15,509 bases of DNA from Paludibacteraceae bacterium (GTDB lineage: Bacteria > Bacteroidota > Bacteroidia > Bacteroidales > Paludibacteraceae): NCBI GenBank assembly GCA_017960065.1, contig JAGCZK010000095.1, positions 1 to 15,509 of the forward strand. Direction: 5' to 3'. Shown here piece by piece: positions 6,875 to 13,532 of the stretch (its first letter is position 1; each line of letters opens with the position of its first letter). Below the pieces are notes generated by a model. It was not told where the DNA came from and did not search any database. It worked only from the letters and a program-made list of their open reading frames with translations. The position numbers and the translations under genes were made by a program.

Positions 6875-6906
6875 GTTTTTTGACCGAAATTTTTCAAAAA
6901 TCTTGC
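6871..6906 (-). terminator. AT-rich hairpin after the DUF5606 gene, possible terminator
   Basis: Plus-strand arms GCAAGTTTTTTGA (6871-6883) and TCAAAAATCTTGC (6894-6906) pair over 13 positions with one T-T mismatch around a 10-base loop. It lies ten bases past the DUF5606 stop and includes the -33 TTG of the tRNA promoter. No T tract follows, so it may be a weak terminator, a 3'-end stabiliser or chance in AT-rich DNA. Confidence 0.45.
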
Positions 6907-6916
6907 AATTTTACGC

Positions 6917-7336
6917 TTACTTTGCTTCTTCCGATTTCTCTTCTTTGGGAGCGAATTCGGTTATATTGTTTTGAATCAGCAGATTGTACCAAAGGATGAG
7001 TTTCTTGATGTCGCTGGTATGTACGCGGTCGCGATCGAACTGGGGCAATACCTTTCCCAGGTAGTCGGTCAGTTGTTTGTCGTCGGCCGTTTTCGGATTC
7101 CATTTCACCTGTTCGCCTTTTTCGGCGGTTTTAATCGCTTCAAACACTTGGTGCAGGGGAACTTCTTCGGTATCGGTGTACATGGCGATGTCCGACAGGG
7201 CGATGACCTTTTCGGTGCTGTAAGCGGGGCCGCGTTTTCCGTCGATAAGCGATTCTACAATAATCATCCGTTGGTTGCCCGAAATCAGTTTGTACAAGCC
7301 GGGTTTGCCCGAAATGGCTAAAATTTTCTTTAACAT
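6917..7336 (-). CDS. DUF5606 domain protein, conserved in Bacteroidetes
   Basis: This 139-residue protein matches the DUF5606 family, recognised by its N-terminus MLKKILAISGKPGLYKLIS and the block MIIVESLIDGKRGPAYSTEK. Function is unknown. It has no signal peptide or membrane segment, so it is cytoplasmic. The N-terminal 60 residues look like a small beta-rich domain. Further in is a charged, mostly helical region (VFEAIKTAEKGEQ, then KLILWYNLLIQNN), and the last dozen residues are a Lys/Glu-rich tail, probably disordered. The gene begins 27 bases after the dnaB stop, and no TAnnTTTG box lies in that gap, so it is probably co-transcribed with dnaB. Confidence 0.9.
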   Translation of the reverse strand: MLKKILAISGKPGLYKLISGNQRMIIVESLIDGKRGPAYSTEKVIALSDIAMYTDTEEVPLHQVFEAIKTAEKGEQVKWNPKTADDKQLTDYLGKVLPQFDRDRVHTSDIKKLILWYNLLIQNNITEFAPKEEKSEEAK

Positions 7337-7363
7337 AATGGTTTGGTTGTTAGTATGTTCGTG

Positions 7364-8890
7364 TTAAAAAGGATTTGGGTCGTTTGTAGAGGCTGCGTCG
7401 AATGGCGTGTCTGACTGGGCCGGCGAGTCTTCGTGCAGCGGAGCGTTGAACAGCTTGCTGGCGAACTCTTCGGTGGCACCCGAACGCCCTTCGAGGTTGT
7501 CAAATTTGGTCAGTTTGTCAATAAACCGCAGTCTGACGGTACCAACCGAGCCGGCACGGTGCTTGGCAATGATGATTTCGGCAATGCCTTTGAGCGAATT
7601 GCCTTCGCTGTCCTGCTCGATATGGTAGTAATCGGGGCGGTGAATCATCAGTACCATGTCGGCGTCCTGTTCGATAGAGCCCGATTCGCGCAAGTCCGAC
7701 AGCTGCGGGCGTTTGTCATCGCCGGTACGGGCCTCGACACCACGGTTGAGCTGGGCGAGGGCAATGACCGGAATCTGCAGGTCTTTGGCCAGTTGTTTGA
7801 GCGAGCGCGAAATCAAGGCCACCTCCTGTTCGCGGTTGCCGTATTTGAGCCCCGAGGCGGTCATCAGCTGCAGGTAGTCGATCAGGATAACGTCGATGTT
7901 TTTTTCGGCCTTGAGCCGCCGTGCCTTGGTGGTCAACTCCGAGATGGACAGGCTGGAGGTGTCGTCGATGTAGATTTTGGCATTGGTCAAAACGCTCGAT
8001 CGGGCCATCAGTGCCTCCCATTCGTGTTCTTGCAAGTCGCCCCGTTTGATTTTGGAGCTTTCGATTTCGGAAATGTCCACTAGCAAGCGCTGCACCAGCT
8101 CGGTGCACGACATCTCCAACGAAAAGATGGCGACACTGCGTCCGTAATTGACGGCCATGTTCTTGGCCATAGACAGTGCAAATGCGGTTTTACCCATGGC
8201 CGGGCGGGCGGCGATGATATTCAGGGTGGATTTTTGCCAGCCGTTGGTAATCTGGTCGAGTTTGGTAAATCCCGAAGGAATACCGGTCAGACCCTCTTGG
8301 TTGGCGGCGTTTTGGATACGCTCCAGCACTTCGTCCACAATGCTTCCGACAACGGCCACGTCTTTCTTGGTCTGGCGTTGCGACAATTCGAACAGTTCGC
8401 CTTCGGCCTTGGTCAGTACTTCGTTTATATCTGCCTGCTGGTCAAAGGATTGGGTGGTTACATTGGAGGCAATATGAATCAGTTCGCGGGCAATGTATTT
8501 TTTGACAAGAATCCGGGCGTGTTCTTCGAGGTGGGCCGACGAGGCAACCCGCAAGGTCAGTTCCGAAATGTAGGCGCGGTCGCCCGCCTCTTTCAACTGG
8601 GCCATGCTCCGCAACTGCTCTATGACGGTGATCATGTCGATGGGGCGGTGGTTGATGCCCAAATCGCGGATGGCGGTGTAGATCAGTTGGTGTTGCGGTT
8701 GGTAGAAGCATTCGGGCGTCAGCAGGTCGCTTACACAATAAAAGGCTTCTTTTTCGATGAGCAGGGCTCCCAAAACGGCCACTTCGGCATCCAGGTCTTG
8801 AGGGGGCAGTTTGCCCTCTGCGGCTGCAGCCTTGTACATCGATGCATCGTTTGCCTTGTCTTTTTTCTGACGTGTAGAGTTTGCTTCCAT
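7364..8890 (-). CDS. dnaB: Replicative DNA helicase DnaB
   Basis: This hexameric 5'-3' helicase unwinds DNA ahead of the replisome and works with primase. The protein has 508 residues. The DnaB-type N-terminal domain is about 30-135 (LPPQDLDAEVAVLGALL), followed by a linker and a RecA-like motor from about 195. Walker A is ARPAMGKT at 228-235, Walker B DVILIDYLQL at 333-342, and the C-terminal KHRAGSVGTVRL (443-454) carries the expected arginine finger region. The first ~28 residues, rich in Lys, Asp and Ala, and the Asp/Pro/Ser-rich tail are typical disordered ends. No intein is present, although DnaB is a common intein host. The start at 8890 lies 20 bases after an exact -7 box. The DUF5606 gene follows in the same direction. 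Confidence 0.98.
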   Translation of the reverse strand: MEANSTRQKKDKANDASMYKAAAAEGKLPPQDLDAEVAVLGALLIEKEAFYCVSDLLTPECFYQPQHQLIYTAIRDLGINHRPIDMITVIEQLRSMAQLKEAGDRAYISELTLRVASSAHLEEHARILVKKYIARELIHIASNVTTQSFDQQADINEVLTKAEGELFELSQRQTKKDVAVVGSIVDEVLERIQNAANQEGLTGIPSGFTKLDQITNGWQKSTLNIIAARPAMGKTAFALSMAKNMAVNYGRSVAIFSLEMSCTELVQRLLVDISEIESSKIKRGDLQEHEWEALMARSSVLTNAKIYIDDTSSLSISELTTKARRLKAEKNIDVILIDYLQLMTASGLKYGNREQEVALISRSLKQLAKDLQIPVIALAQLNRGVEARTGDDKRPQLSDLRESGSIEQDADMVLMIHRPDYYHIEQDSEGNSLKGIAEIIIAKHRAGSVGTVRLRFIDKLTKFDNLEGRSGATEEFASKLFNAPLHEDSPAQSDTPFDAASTNDPNPF

Positions 8891-8910
8891 TTTCTTTCAA
8901 GTTCGGAGTC

Positions 8911-8918
8911 CAAAATTA
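8911..8918 (-). promoter_or_regulatory. Promoter -7 box of dnaB
   Basis: TAATTTTG on the minus strand matches TAnnTTTG exactly and ends 20 bases before the dnaB ATG. I see no -33 TTG at the usual spacing; the nearest is 12 bases upstream (8933-8931). The predicted leader is about 15 bases. It is divergent from the ispE promoter in the same 133-base gap. Confidence 0.6.
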
Positions 8919-8968
8919 GTCATTTTTGTGCAAAAAAGAAGCCCGATTCGGATAAAGTTCTCATCATG

Positions 8969-9001
8969 TTGTCAACAACCGGCTTTTTTTGCGTACCTTT
9001 G
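8969..9001 (+). promoter_or_regulatory. Promoter of ispE
   Basis: TACCTTTG (8994-9001) matches the TAnnTTTG -7 box. A -33 TTG (8969-8971) lies 22 bases upstream, slightly long. The ATG follows 22 bases after the -7 box. The -33 sits in the short palindromic stretch GTTGTCAACAAC (8968-8979), which could be an operator, though its arms are only 5 bp. Confidence 0.65.
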
Positions 9002-9023
9002 GACAGTAAAAGATCGGACGGTC

Positions 9024-9833
9024 ATGAAGGTATATCCCAATGCGAAAATCAATCTCGGCCTGCAGATAGTGGGCAAGCGGCCGGATGGCTATCATCTGCT
9101 TCAAACGGTGTTTTATCCGATTCCGTGGTGCGACGAACTGTCGGTCGAGCCGGCCGAGCGCTTGTCGTTTGAGCAAGACGGTCTGTCGGTGGGGTGTGAC
9201 TCGGAGCAGAATCTGGTGATGAAGGCCTATCGCCTGTTGGCCGGGCATTTTGCGCTGCCCGCCATGCGTATCGGGCTGTGCAAGCACATTCCTTTCGGCG
9301 CCGGTTTGGGCGGTGGCTCGTCGGATGCGGCGTTTATGCTCAAGGCGGTCAATCAGCTGTGCTGTCTGGGCCTCTCGGCTGCGGAGTTGGAGTTGTTGGC
9401 GGCCCGTTTGGGGGCCGATTGTGCGTTCTTTATCCGCAACGAGGCGGTGTTTGCCGGCGGGATTGGCACCGATTTTGAGCCGATGGCTCCGATTGACCTG
9501 CGGGGGTGGCATCTGGTGCTGGTCAAGCCGTCTTTCGGGGTATCGACGGCCGAGGCGTACCGGCATGTTTCGGTTGGCCGCCCGGCGTTTGATTTGCACG
9601 GGTTGGCCGCTTTGCCGGTGGAGTCGTGGCGCGAGGTGGTGGTGAATGATTTTGAGGCGTCGGTTTTTCCGCAGTATCCGTTGCTGGCGACCATCAAGCA
9701 GTCGTTGTACGGTTGTGGGGCGGCTTACGCCGCCATGTCGGGCAGCGGTTCGACGATGTTCGGGCTTTTCAAGAATCTTCCGGATACCAAAATGCTGCAC
9801 CAATACGGCTTGGTACAGCATTTTGAGTTGTAG
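9024..9833 (+). CDS. ispE: 4-diphosphocytidyl-2-C-methyl-D-erythritol kinase (IspE)
   Basis: IspE phosphorylates the 2-hydroxyl of CDP-methylerythritol with ATP, the fourth step of the MEP route to isoprenoids. The 269-residue protein is a GHMP kinase. NAKINLGL at 6-13 includes Lys8; the glycine-rich ATP loop PFGAGLGGGSSDAA is at 90-103; ADCAFF at 131-136 includes the catalytic Asp132; the C-terminal GHMP motif MSGSGSTMFG is at 238-247. The frame is open from 8928, but that longer start would lie upstream of the promoter, and the family begins at MKVYPNAKINLGL, so 9024 is chosen. It is the only plus-strand gene here, monocistronic, divergent from dnaB and 15 bases from the convergent rlmD stop. 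Its last codons form a strong hairpin. Confidence 0.97.
   Translation: MKVYPNAKINLGLQIVGKRPDGYHLLQTVFYPIPWCDELSVEPAERLSFEQDGLSVGCDSEQNLVMKAYRLLAGHFALPAMRIGLCKHIPFGAGLGGGSSDAAFMLKAVNQLCCLGLSAAELELLAARLGADCAFFIRNEAVFAGGIGTDFEPMAPIDLRGWHLVLVKPSFGVSTAEAYRHVSVGRPAFDLHGLAALPVESWREVVVNDFEASVFPQYPLLATIKQSLYGCGAAYAAMSGSGSTMFGLFKNLPDTKMLHQYGLVQHFEL
9788..9825. terminator. Hairpin in the last ispE codons, candidate bidirectional terminator
   Basis: Arms at 9788-9803 and 9810-9825 form a 16-bp stem with one mismatch (C9798 against A9815) and a 6-base loop TACGGC. The outer 10 bp, CAAAATGCTG and CAGCATTTTG, are perfect. It ends six bases before the ispE stop and lies 24-61 bases past the rlmD stop, so it could end both convergent transcripts. 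Only a T4 (or A4) run borders each side, within the stem, so efficiency is uncertain. Confidence 0.6.
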
Positions 9834-9848
9834 AGATTCCTATTCCTT

Positions 9849-11252
9849 TTATTTCCGTTGCAGGAGCACGACGTTTTCGACGTGCTGGGTGTGGGGAAAC
9901 ATATCGACCGGTTGGATGCGTTCGACGCGGTAGGCCGAGTCGAGCAGGGCCAGATCGCGCGCCTGCGTCGCCGGATTGCAGCTGACATACACAATGCGCT
10001 GGGGAGCCGCATTCAGAATCACCCCGATCACGTCCTCGTGCATACCGGCTCGGGGAGGGTCGGTGATGATGACATCCGGGCGTCCGTGTTGTCCGACAAA
10101 ACTGTCGGTCAGGACATCCTTCATATCGCCGGCATAGAACAGCGTATTGTCGAGCGCGTTGAGCGACGCATTGATTTTCGCGTCTTCGATGGCCTCGGGC
10201 ACATATTCGATACCGACCACCTTGGCGGCCTTGGAGGCCACAAAATTGGCAATCGTACCCGTGCCGGTGTAGAGGTCGTACACCAATTCCTTTCCCGTCA
10301 GCCCGGCAAATTCGCGAACCACCTTGTACAGCTCGTAGGCTTGCAGGCTATTGGTCTGGTAAAACGATTTCGGACCGATTTTGAACCGCAGGTTCTCCAT
10401 GGTCTCAAAAATATGGTCCGTTCCCTTATAGACCTTGATGTCCTGGTCGAAGAGCGTGTCATTGCACTTGGGGTTGACCACATACATGAGCGATGTGATT
10501 TGCGGAAAACGCCCGGCCAAAAACGCCATCAGCGGCTCGATGGCCTCCGACTGCTCGTGAAACGCCACAATCACCATCACCTCGCCCGTGGTCGCCGAAA
10601 TGCGCACGATCAGATTGCGCATCAGCCCTTCTTGCGAGCGTAAGTTAAAGTAGCTCAAGTGGTGGTCTTGGCAGTATTGGTGCAGGGTGTTGCGGATTTC
10701 ATCCGACAACGCGTCTTGCAGGTAGCAGGTTTCGATGTGCAGCACCTTGTCGAAGCAGCCGGGGATATGGAACCCCAAGGCACTTCCGGGGCGCTCTTCG
10801 GGCGGCAGCTGCATTTGTTCAGTGGTCAGCCACGACTTGTCGGAAAACGTGTATTCCAACTTGTTGCGGTAGCGCAGCGTCGATTTCGAACCCAAAATCG
10901 GCTGGCATTCGGGCAAAGGAATTTTGCCGATGCGCGTCAGCTGGTCCATGACCTGCTGCTGCTTGTAGCGGATTTGCTCTTCGTAGGGCAATATCTGCCA
11001 CTTGCATCCGCCGCAGATGCCGTAATGACGGCAGACCGCCTCGCAGCGTTGCTTCGAAAACTGCTTGAATTTCAGCACCTTGGCTTCGGCAAATTTTTTC
11101 TTCTTGCGCACAAGGGCCAAATCGACCACATCGCCCGGTACCGCATAGGGGACAAATACGACCAAATCCCCGATTTTGGCGACCGATTTGCCTTCGGCCG
11201 CCACATCGAGGATTGTGATGTCTTCGTAAACAGGATTGGGTTTCTTTCCCAT
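9849..11252 (-). CDS. rlmD: 23S rRNA (uracil-5-)-methyltransferase, RlmD/RumA type
   Basis: The enzyme transfers a methyl group from SAM to C5 of a uridine in 23S rRNA (U1939 in E. coli for RlmD). The 467-residue protein has an N-terminal TRAM-like RNA-binding domain (about 8-62, DITILDVAAEGKSVAK). Cluster cysteines Cys74, Cys80 and Cys83 follow, with a probable fourth ligand at Cys176 (IETCYLQD). The SAM-binding motif DLYTGTGTIA is at 326-335 and DPPRAG at 398-403. The catalytic nucleophile is Cys425 in SCNPAT and the general base Glu459 in HVE. All key residues are intact. Target site is inferred: the RlmC and TrmA relatives share motifs, but the 4Fe-4S cysteines and TRAM domain favour RlmD. 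It is the last gene of the ftsK-glyA-prs-rlmD run, 13 bases after prs. Confidence 0.92.
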   Translation of the reverse strand: MGKKPNPVYEDITILDVAAEGKSVAKIGDLVVFVPYAVPGDVVDLALVRKKKKFAEAKVLKFKQFSKQRCEAVCRHYGICGGCKWQILPYEEQIRYKQQQVMDQLTRIGKIPLPECQPILGSKSTLRYRNKLEYTFSDKSWLTTEQMQLPPEERPGSALGFHIPGCFDKVLHIETCYLQDALSDEIRNTLHQYCQDHHLSYFNLRSQEGLMRNLIVRISATTGEVMVIVAFHEQSEAIEPLMAFLAGRFPQITSLMYVVNPKCNDTLFDQDIKVYKGTDHIFETMENLRFKIGPKSFYQTNSLQAYELYKVVREFAGLTGKELVYDLYTGTGTIANFVASKAAKVVGIEYVPEAIEDAKINASLNALDNTLFYAGDMKDVLTDSFVGQHGRPDVIITDPPRAGMHEDVIGVILNAAPQRIVYVSCNPATQARDLALLDSAYRVERIQPVDMFPHTQHVENVVLLQRK

Positions 11253-11265
11253 TCGGAGAATTTTC

Positions 11266-12222
11266 TTAGTGCGATTTGATCAGATACCAGGGGCTGTCGC
11301 TAATGGGCTCGTTCTGGTTTACCTTGCGGATGCAGTCGGCAATCATGTCGGCCACGCTGATGATCTTGATCTTGTCGCTTTGTTTGCGCAAAGGAATGGA
11401 GTCGGTGAGGTACATCGCCGTCAGCTTCGAGTTGTTGATACGCTCGGTGGCCGGGTCGGACATCACGCCGTGCGAAGCAAAAGCGCTGACCGACAACGCA
11501 CCGTTTTCGATCATCAAATCGGCAGCCTTGGTGATGGTGCCAGCCGTATCGACCATGTCGTCGAGCAAGATGACGTTTTTCCCTTCCACATCGCCAATAA
11601 TCTTCATTTCAGACACTTCGTTGGCTTTGGCGCGGTGTTTGTGGCAGAGCACCAAATCCACATTCAGGTATTTGGCATAGGCGCTGGCACGTTTCGAACC
11701 GCCGACGTCGGGCGAGGCAATCACCAAGTCTTTGAGGTTCATCGACTGGATATAGGGCAAAAATACCGACGACGAATACAGGTGATCGACGGGAACGTCG
11801 AAGAAGCCTTGAATCTGTTCGGCATGCAGGTCCATCGTAACCAGACGGTCGATGCCGGCAACGGTCAGCAGGTCGGCCACCAGTTTGGCGCCGATCGACA
11901 CACGGGGTTTGTCCTTGCGGTCTTGGCGTGCCCATCCGAAGTAGGGAATCACCGGGATGATCTTGCGGGCCGAAGCGCGTTTGGCGGCATCAATCATCAT
12001 CAGGAGTTCCATCAGGTTGTCGGCATTGGGAAACGTCGATTGAATCAAATACACCTCGCAGCCGCGGATGGATTCTTCGTACGATACGGCAAATTCACCA
12101 TCGGCAAAGTATTGGATTTTCATCTCGCCCAATTTGCAGCCGAGCGATTGGCACACCTTTTCGGCCATGTAGCGCGATTTGGTGCCCGAAAAGACTTTGA
12201 AAGGGGATAGGTTGTTGTTCAT
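11266..12222 (-). CDS. prs: Ribose-phosphate pyrophosphokinase (PRPP synthetase)
   Basis: Prs makes PRPP from ribose 5-phosphate and ATP, feeding purine, pyrimidine, NAD, histidine and tryptophan synthesis. The 318-residue length is normal for the class I enzyme. The ATP-binding flexible loop YFGWARQDRK is at 94-103, DLHAEQIQGFF at 131-141, SPDVGG at 170-175, and the PRPP-binding loop VILLDDMVDTAGT at 217-229. The N-terminus SPFKVFSGTKSRYMAEKV carries the usual start of the first domain, so the ATG at 12222 is accepted. It lies 15 bases after glyA and 13 before rlmD on the same strand, with no promoter motif in either gap, so co-transcription is likely. Confidence 0.98.
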   Translation of the reverse strand: MNNNLSPFKVFSGTKSRYMAEKVCQSLGCKLGEMKIQYFADGEFAVSYEESIRGCEVYLIQSTFPNADNLMELLMMIDAAKRASARKIIPVIPYFGWARQDRKDKPRVSIGAKLVADLLTVAGIDRLVTMDLHAEQIQGFFDVPVDHLYSSSVFLPYIQSMNLKDLVIASPDVGGSKRASAYAKYLNVDLVLCHKHRAKANEVSEMKIIGDVEGKNVILLDDMVDTAGTITKAADLMIENGALSVSAFASHGVMSDPATERINNSKLTAMYLTDSIPLRKQSDKIKIISVADMIADCIRKVNQNEPISDSPWYLIKSH

Positions 12223-12237
12223 TGCAGACCGGTTTTA

Positions 12238-13518
12238 TTAATAGGCAAACAAAGGATAATTTTTCATCAGGTCGTTGACTTTGGCGCGAACCTTGGCGAT
12301 GTTGTTTTCGTCTTCGGGAGCGTTGAGCACCTGTTCGATCATGGCGGCGATTTCGATCATCAGGTCTTCTTTGGCGCCACGGGTCGTGATGGCCGGCGTA
12401 CCCAAACGGATACCCGAGGTTTGGAAGGCCGAACGCGAATCGAACGGAACCATGTTTTTGTTGACCGTGATGTCGGCGGCAACGAGGGCCTTTTCGGCCA
12501 CCTTACCCGTCAAATCGGGATATTTGGTGCGCAGGTCAACCAGCATCGAGTGGTTGTCGGTACCGCCCGAAATGATTTTGAAGCCGCGTTTGGTGAGTTC
12601 GTCGGCCAATTTGGCGGCGTTGAGTTTCACCTGTTTCTGGTACTCTTTGTATTCGGGTTGCAGGCATTCGCCGAAAGCCACGGCCTTGGCGGCGATGACA
12701 TGTTCGAGCGGGCCGCCCTGGATGCCGGGGAATACGGCCGAATCCAAGCAAGCCGACATCATTTTGACTTCGCCCTTCGGGGTTTTCACGCCTTTGGGGT
12801 TGGGGAAGTCCTCGCGCATCAAAATCACGCCGCCACGCGGTCCACGCAGGGTTTTGTGGGTGGTAGAGGTGACGATGTGCGCGTAGTCGAGCGGGTTGTT
12901 GAGCAAACCGGCGGCAATCAGACCGGCCGGGTGAGCCATATCGACCATCAAAATGGCGCCTACCTTGTCGGCGATTTCGCGCATGCGTTTGTAGTCCCAT
13001 TCACGCGAATAGGCCGAACCGCCACCGATAATCATTTTGGGACGTTCGCGCAGGGCGATTACCTCCATCTGGTCGTAATCGACGCGACCGGTAGCCTCGT
13101 TGAGGTTGTATTCGCAGGGTTGGTAGATGATACCCGAGGTGTTGACCAGCGAGCCGTGCGACAGGTGACCGCCGTGGGCGAGGTTGAGGCCCATGAACTT
13201 GTCGCCGGCATTGAGCACTGCCAAAAATACGGCGGCATTGGCTTGGGCGCCCGAGTGCGGTTGCACGTTGGCCCAGGTGGCACCGAAGATTTGTTTCAGG
13301 CGGTCGATGGCCAACTGTTCGCTTTCGTCCACCACTTGGCAGCCGCCGTAGTAGCGTTTGCCGGGGTAGCCTTCGGCGTACTTGTTGGTTAAACACGACC
13401 CCATAGCTTCCATTACCTGGTCGCTGACGAAGTTTTCGGATGCGATGAGCTCGATGCCCTTCAGTTGACGTTGACGCTCGCGGGCGATGATGTCAAAAAT
13501 TACGTTGTCTCGTTTCAT
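12238..13518 (-). CDS. glyA: Serine hydroxymethyltransferase
   Basis: GlyA interconverts serine plus tetrahydrofolate and glycine plus 5,10-methylene-tetrahydrofolate, the main source of one-carbon units. The 426-residue protein is a fold-type I PLP enzyme. The N-terminal IELIASENFVS is at 22-32, YPGKRYYGG at 51-59, the PLP-contacting aspartate Asp193 in MVDMAHPAGL, and the Schiff-base lysine Lys222 in STTHKTLRGPRGG. SGIRLGTPA near residue 370 is also typical. Nothing is missing. The start at 13518 is 14 bases after the ftsK stop, and prs begins 15 bases after the glyA stop. Linking one-carbon supply and PRPP in one transcript fits shared demand from nucleotide synthesis, which is inference. 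Confidence 0.98.
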   Translation of the reverse strand: MKRDNVIFDIIARERQRQLKGIELIASENFVSDQVMEAMGSCLTNKYAEGYPGKRYYGGCQVVDESEQLAIDRLKQIFGATWANVQPHSGAQANAAVFLAVLNAGDKFMGLNLAHGGHLSHGSLVNTSGIIYQPCEYNLNEATGRVDYDQMEVIALRERPKMIIGGGSAYSREWDYKRMREIADKVGAILMVDMAHPAGLIAAGLLNNPLDYAHIVTSTTHKTLRGPRGGVILMREDFPNPKGVKTPKGEVKMMSACLDSAVFPGIQGGPLEHVIAAKAVAFGECLQPEYKEYQKQVKLNAAKLADELTKRGFKIISGGTDNHSMLVDLRTKYPDLTGKVAEKALVAADITVNKNMVPFDSRSAFQTSGIRLGTPAITTRGAKEDLMIEIAAMIEQVLNAPEDENNIAKVRAKVNDLMKNYPLFAY

Positions 13519-13532
13519 ACTATATAGGAATT

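Noticed and set aside
8934..8990. Stem of AAAAGAAGCC with GGCTTTTTTT between dnaB and ispE, resembling a terminator
   Set aside because: The loop is 37 bases, one pair is G-T, no gene is transcribed into it from either side, and it overlaps the ispE promoter; probably chance in an A/T-tract region.
8928..9023. Longer IspE start giving 32 extra residues
   Set aside because: The extra codons lie across and upstream of the -7 box, and the family N-terminus begins at the ATG at 9024.
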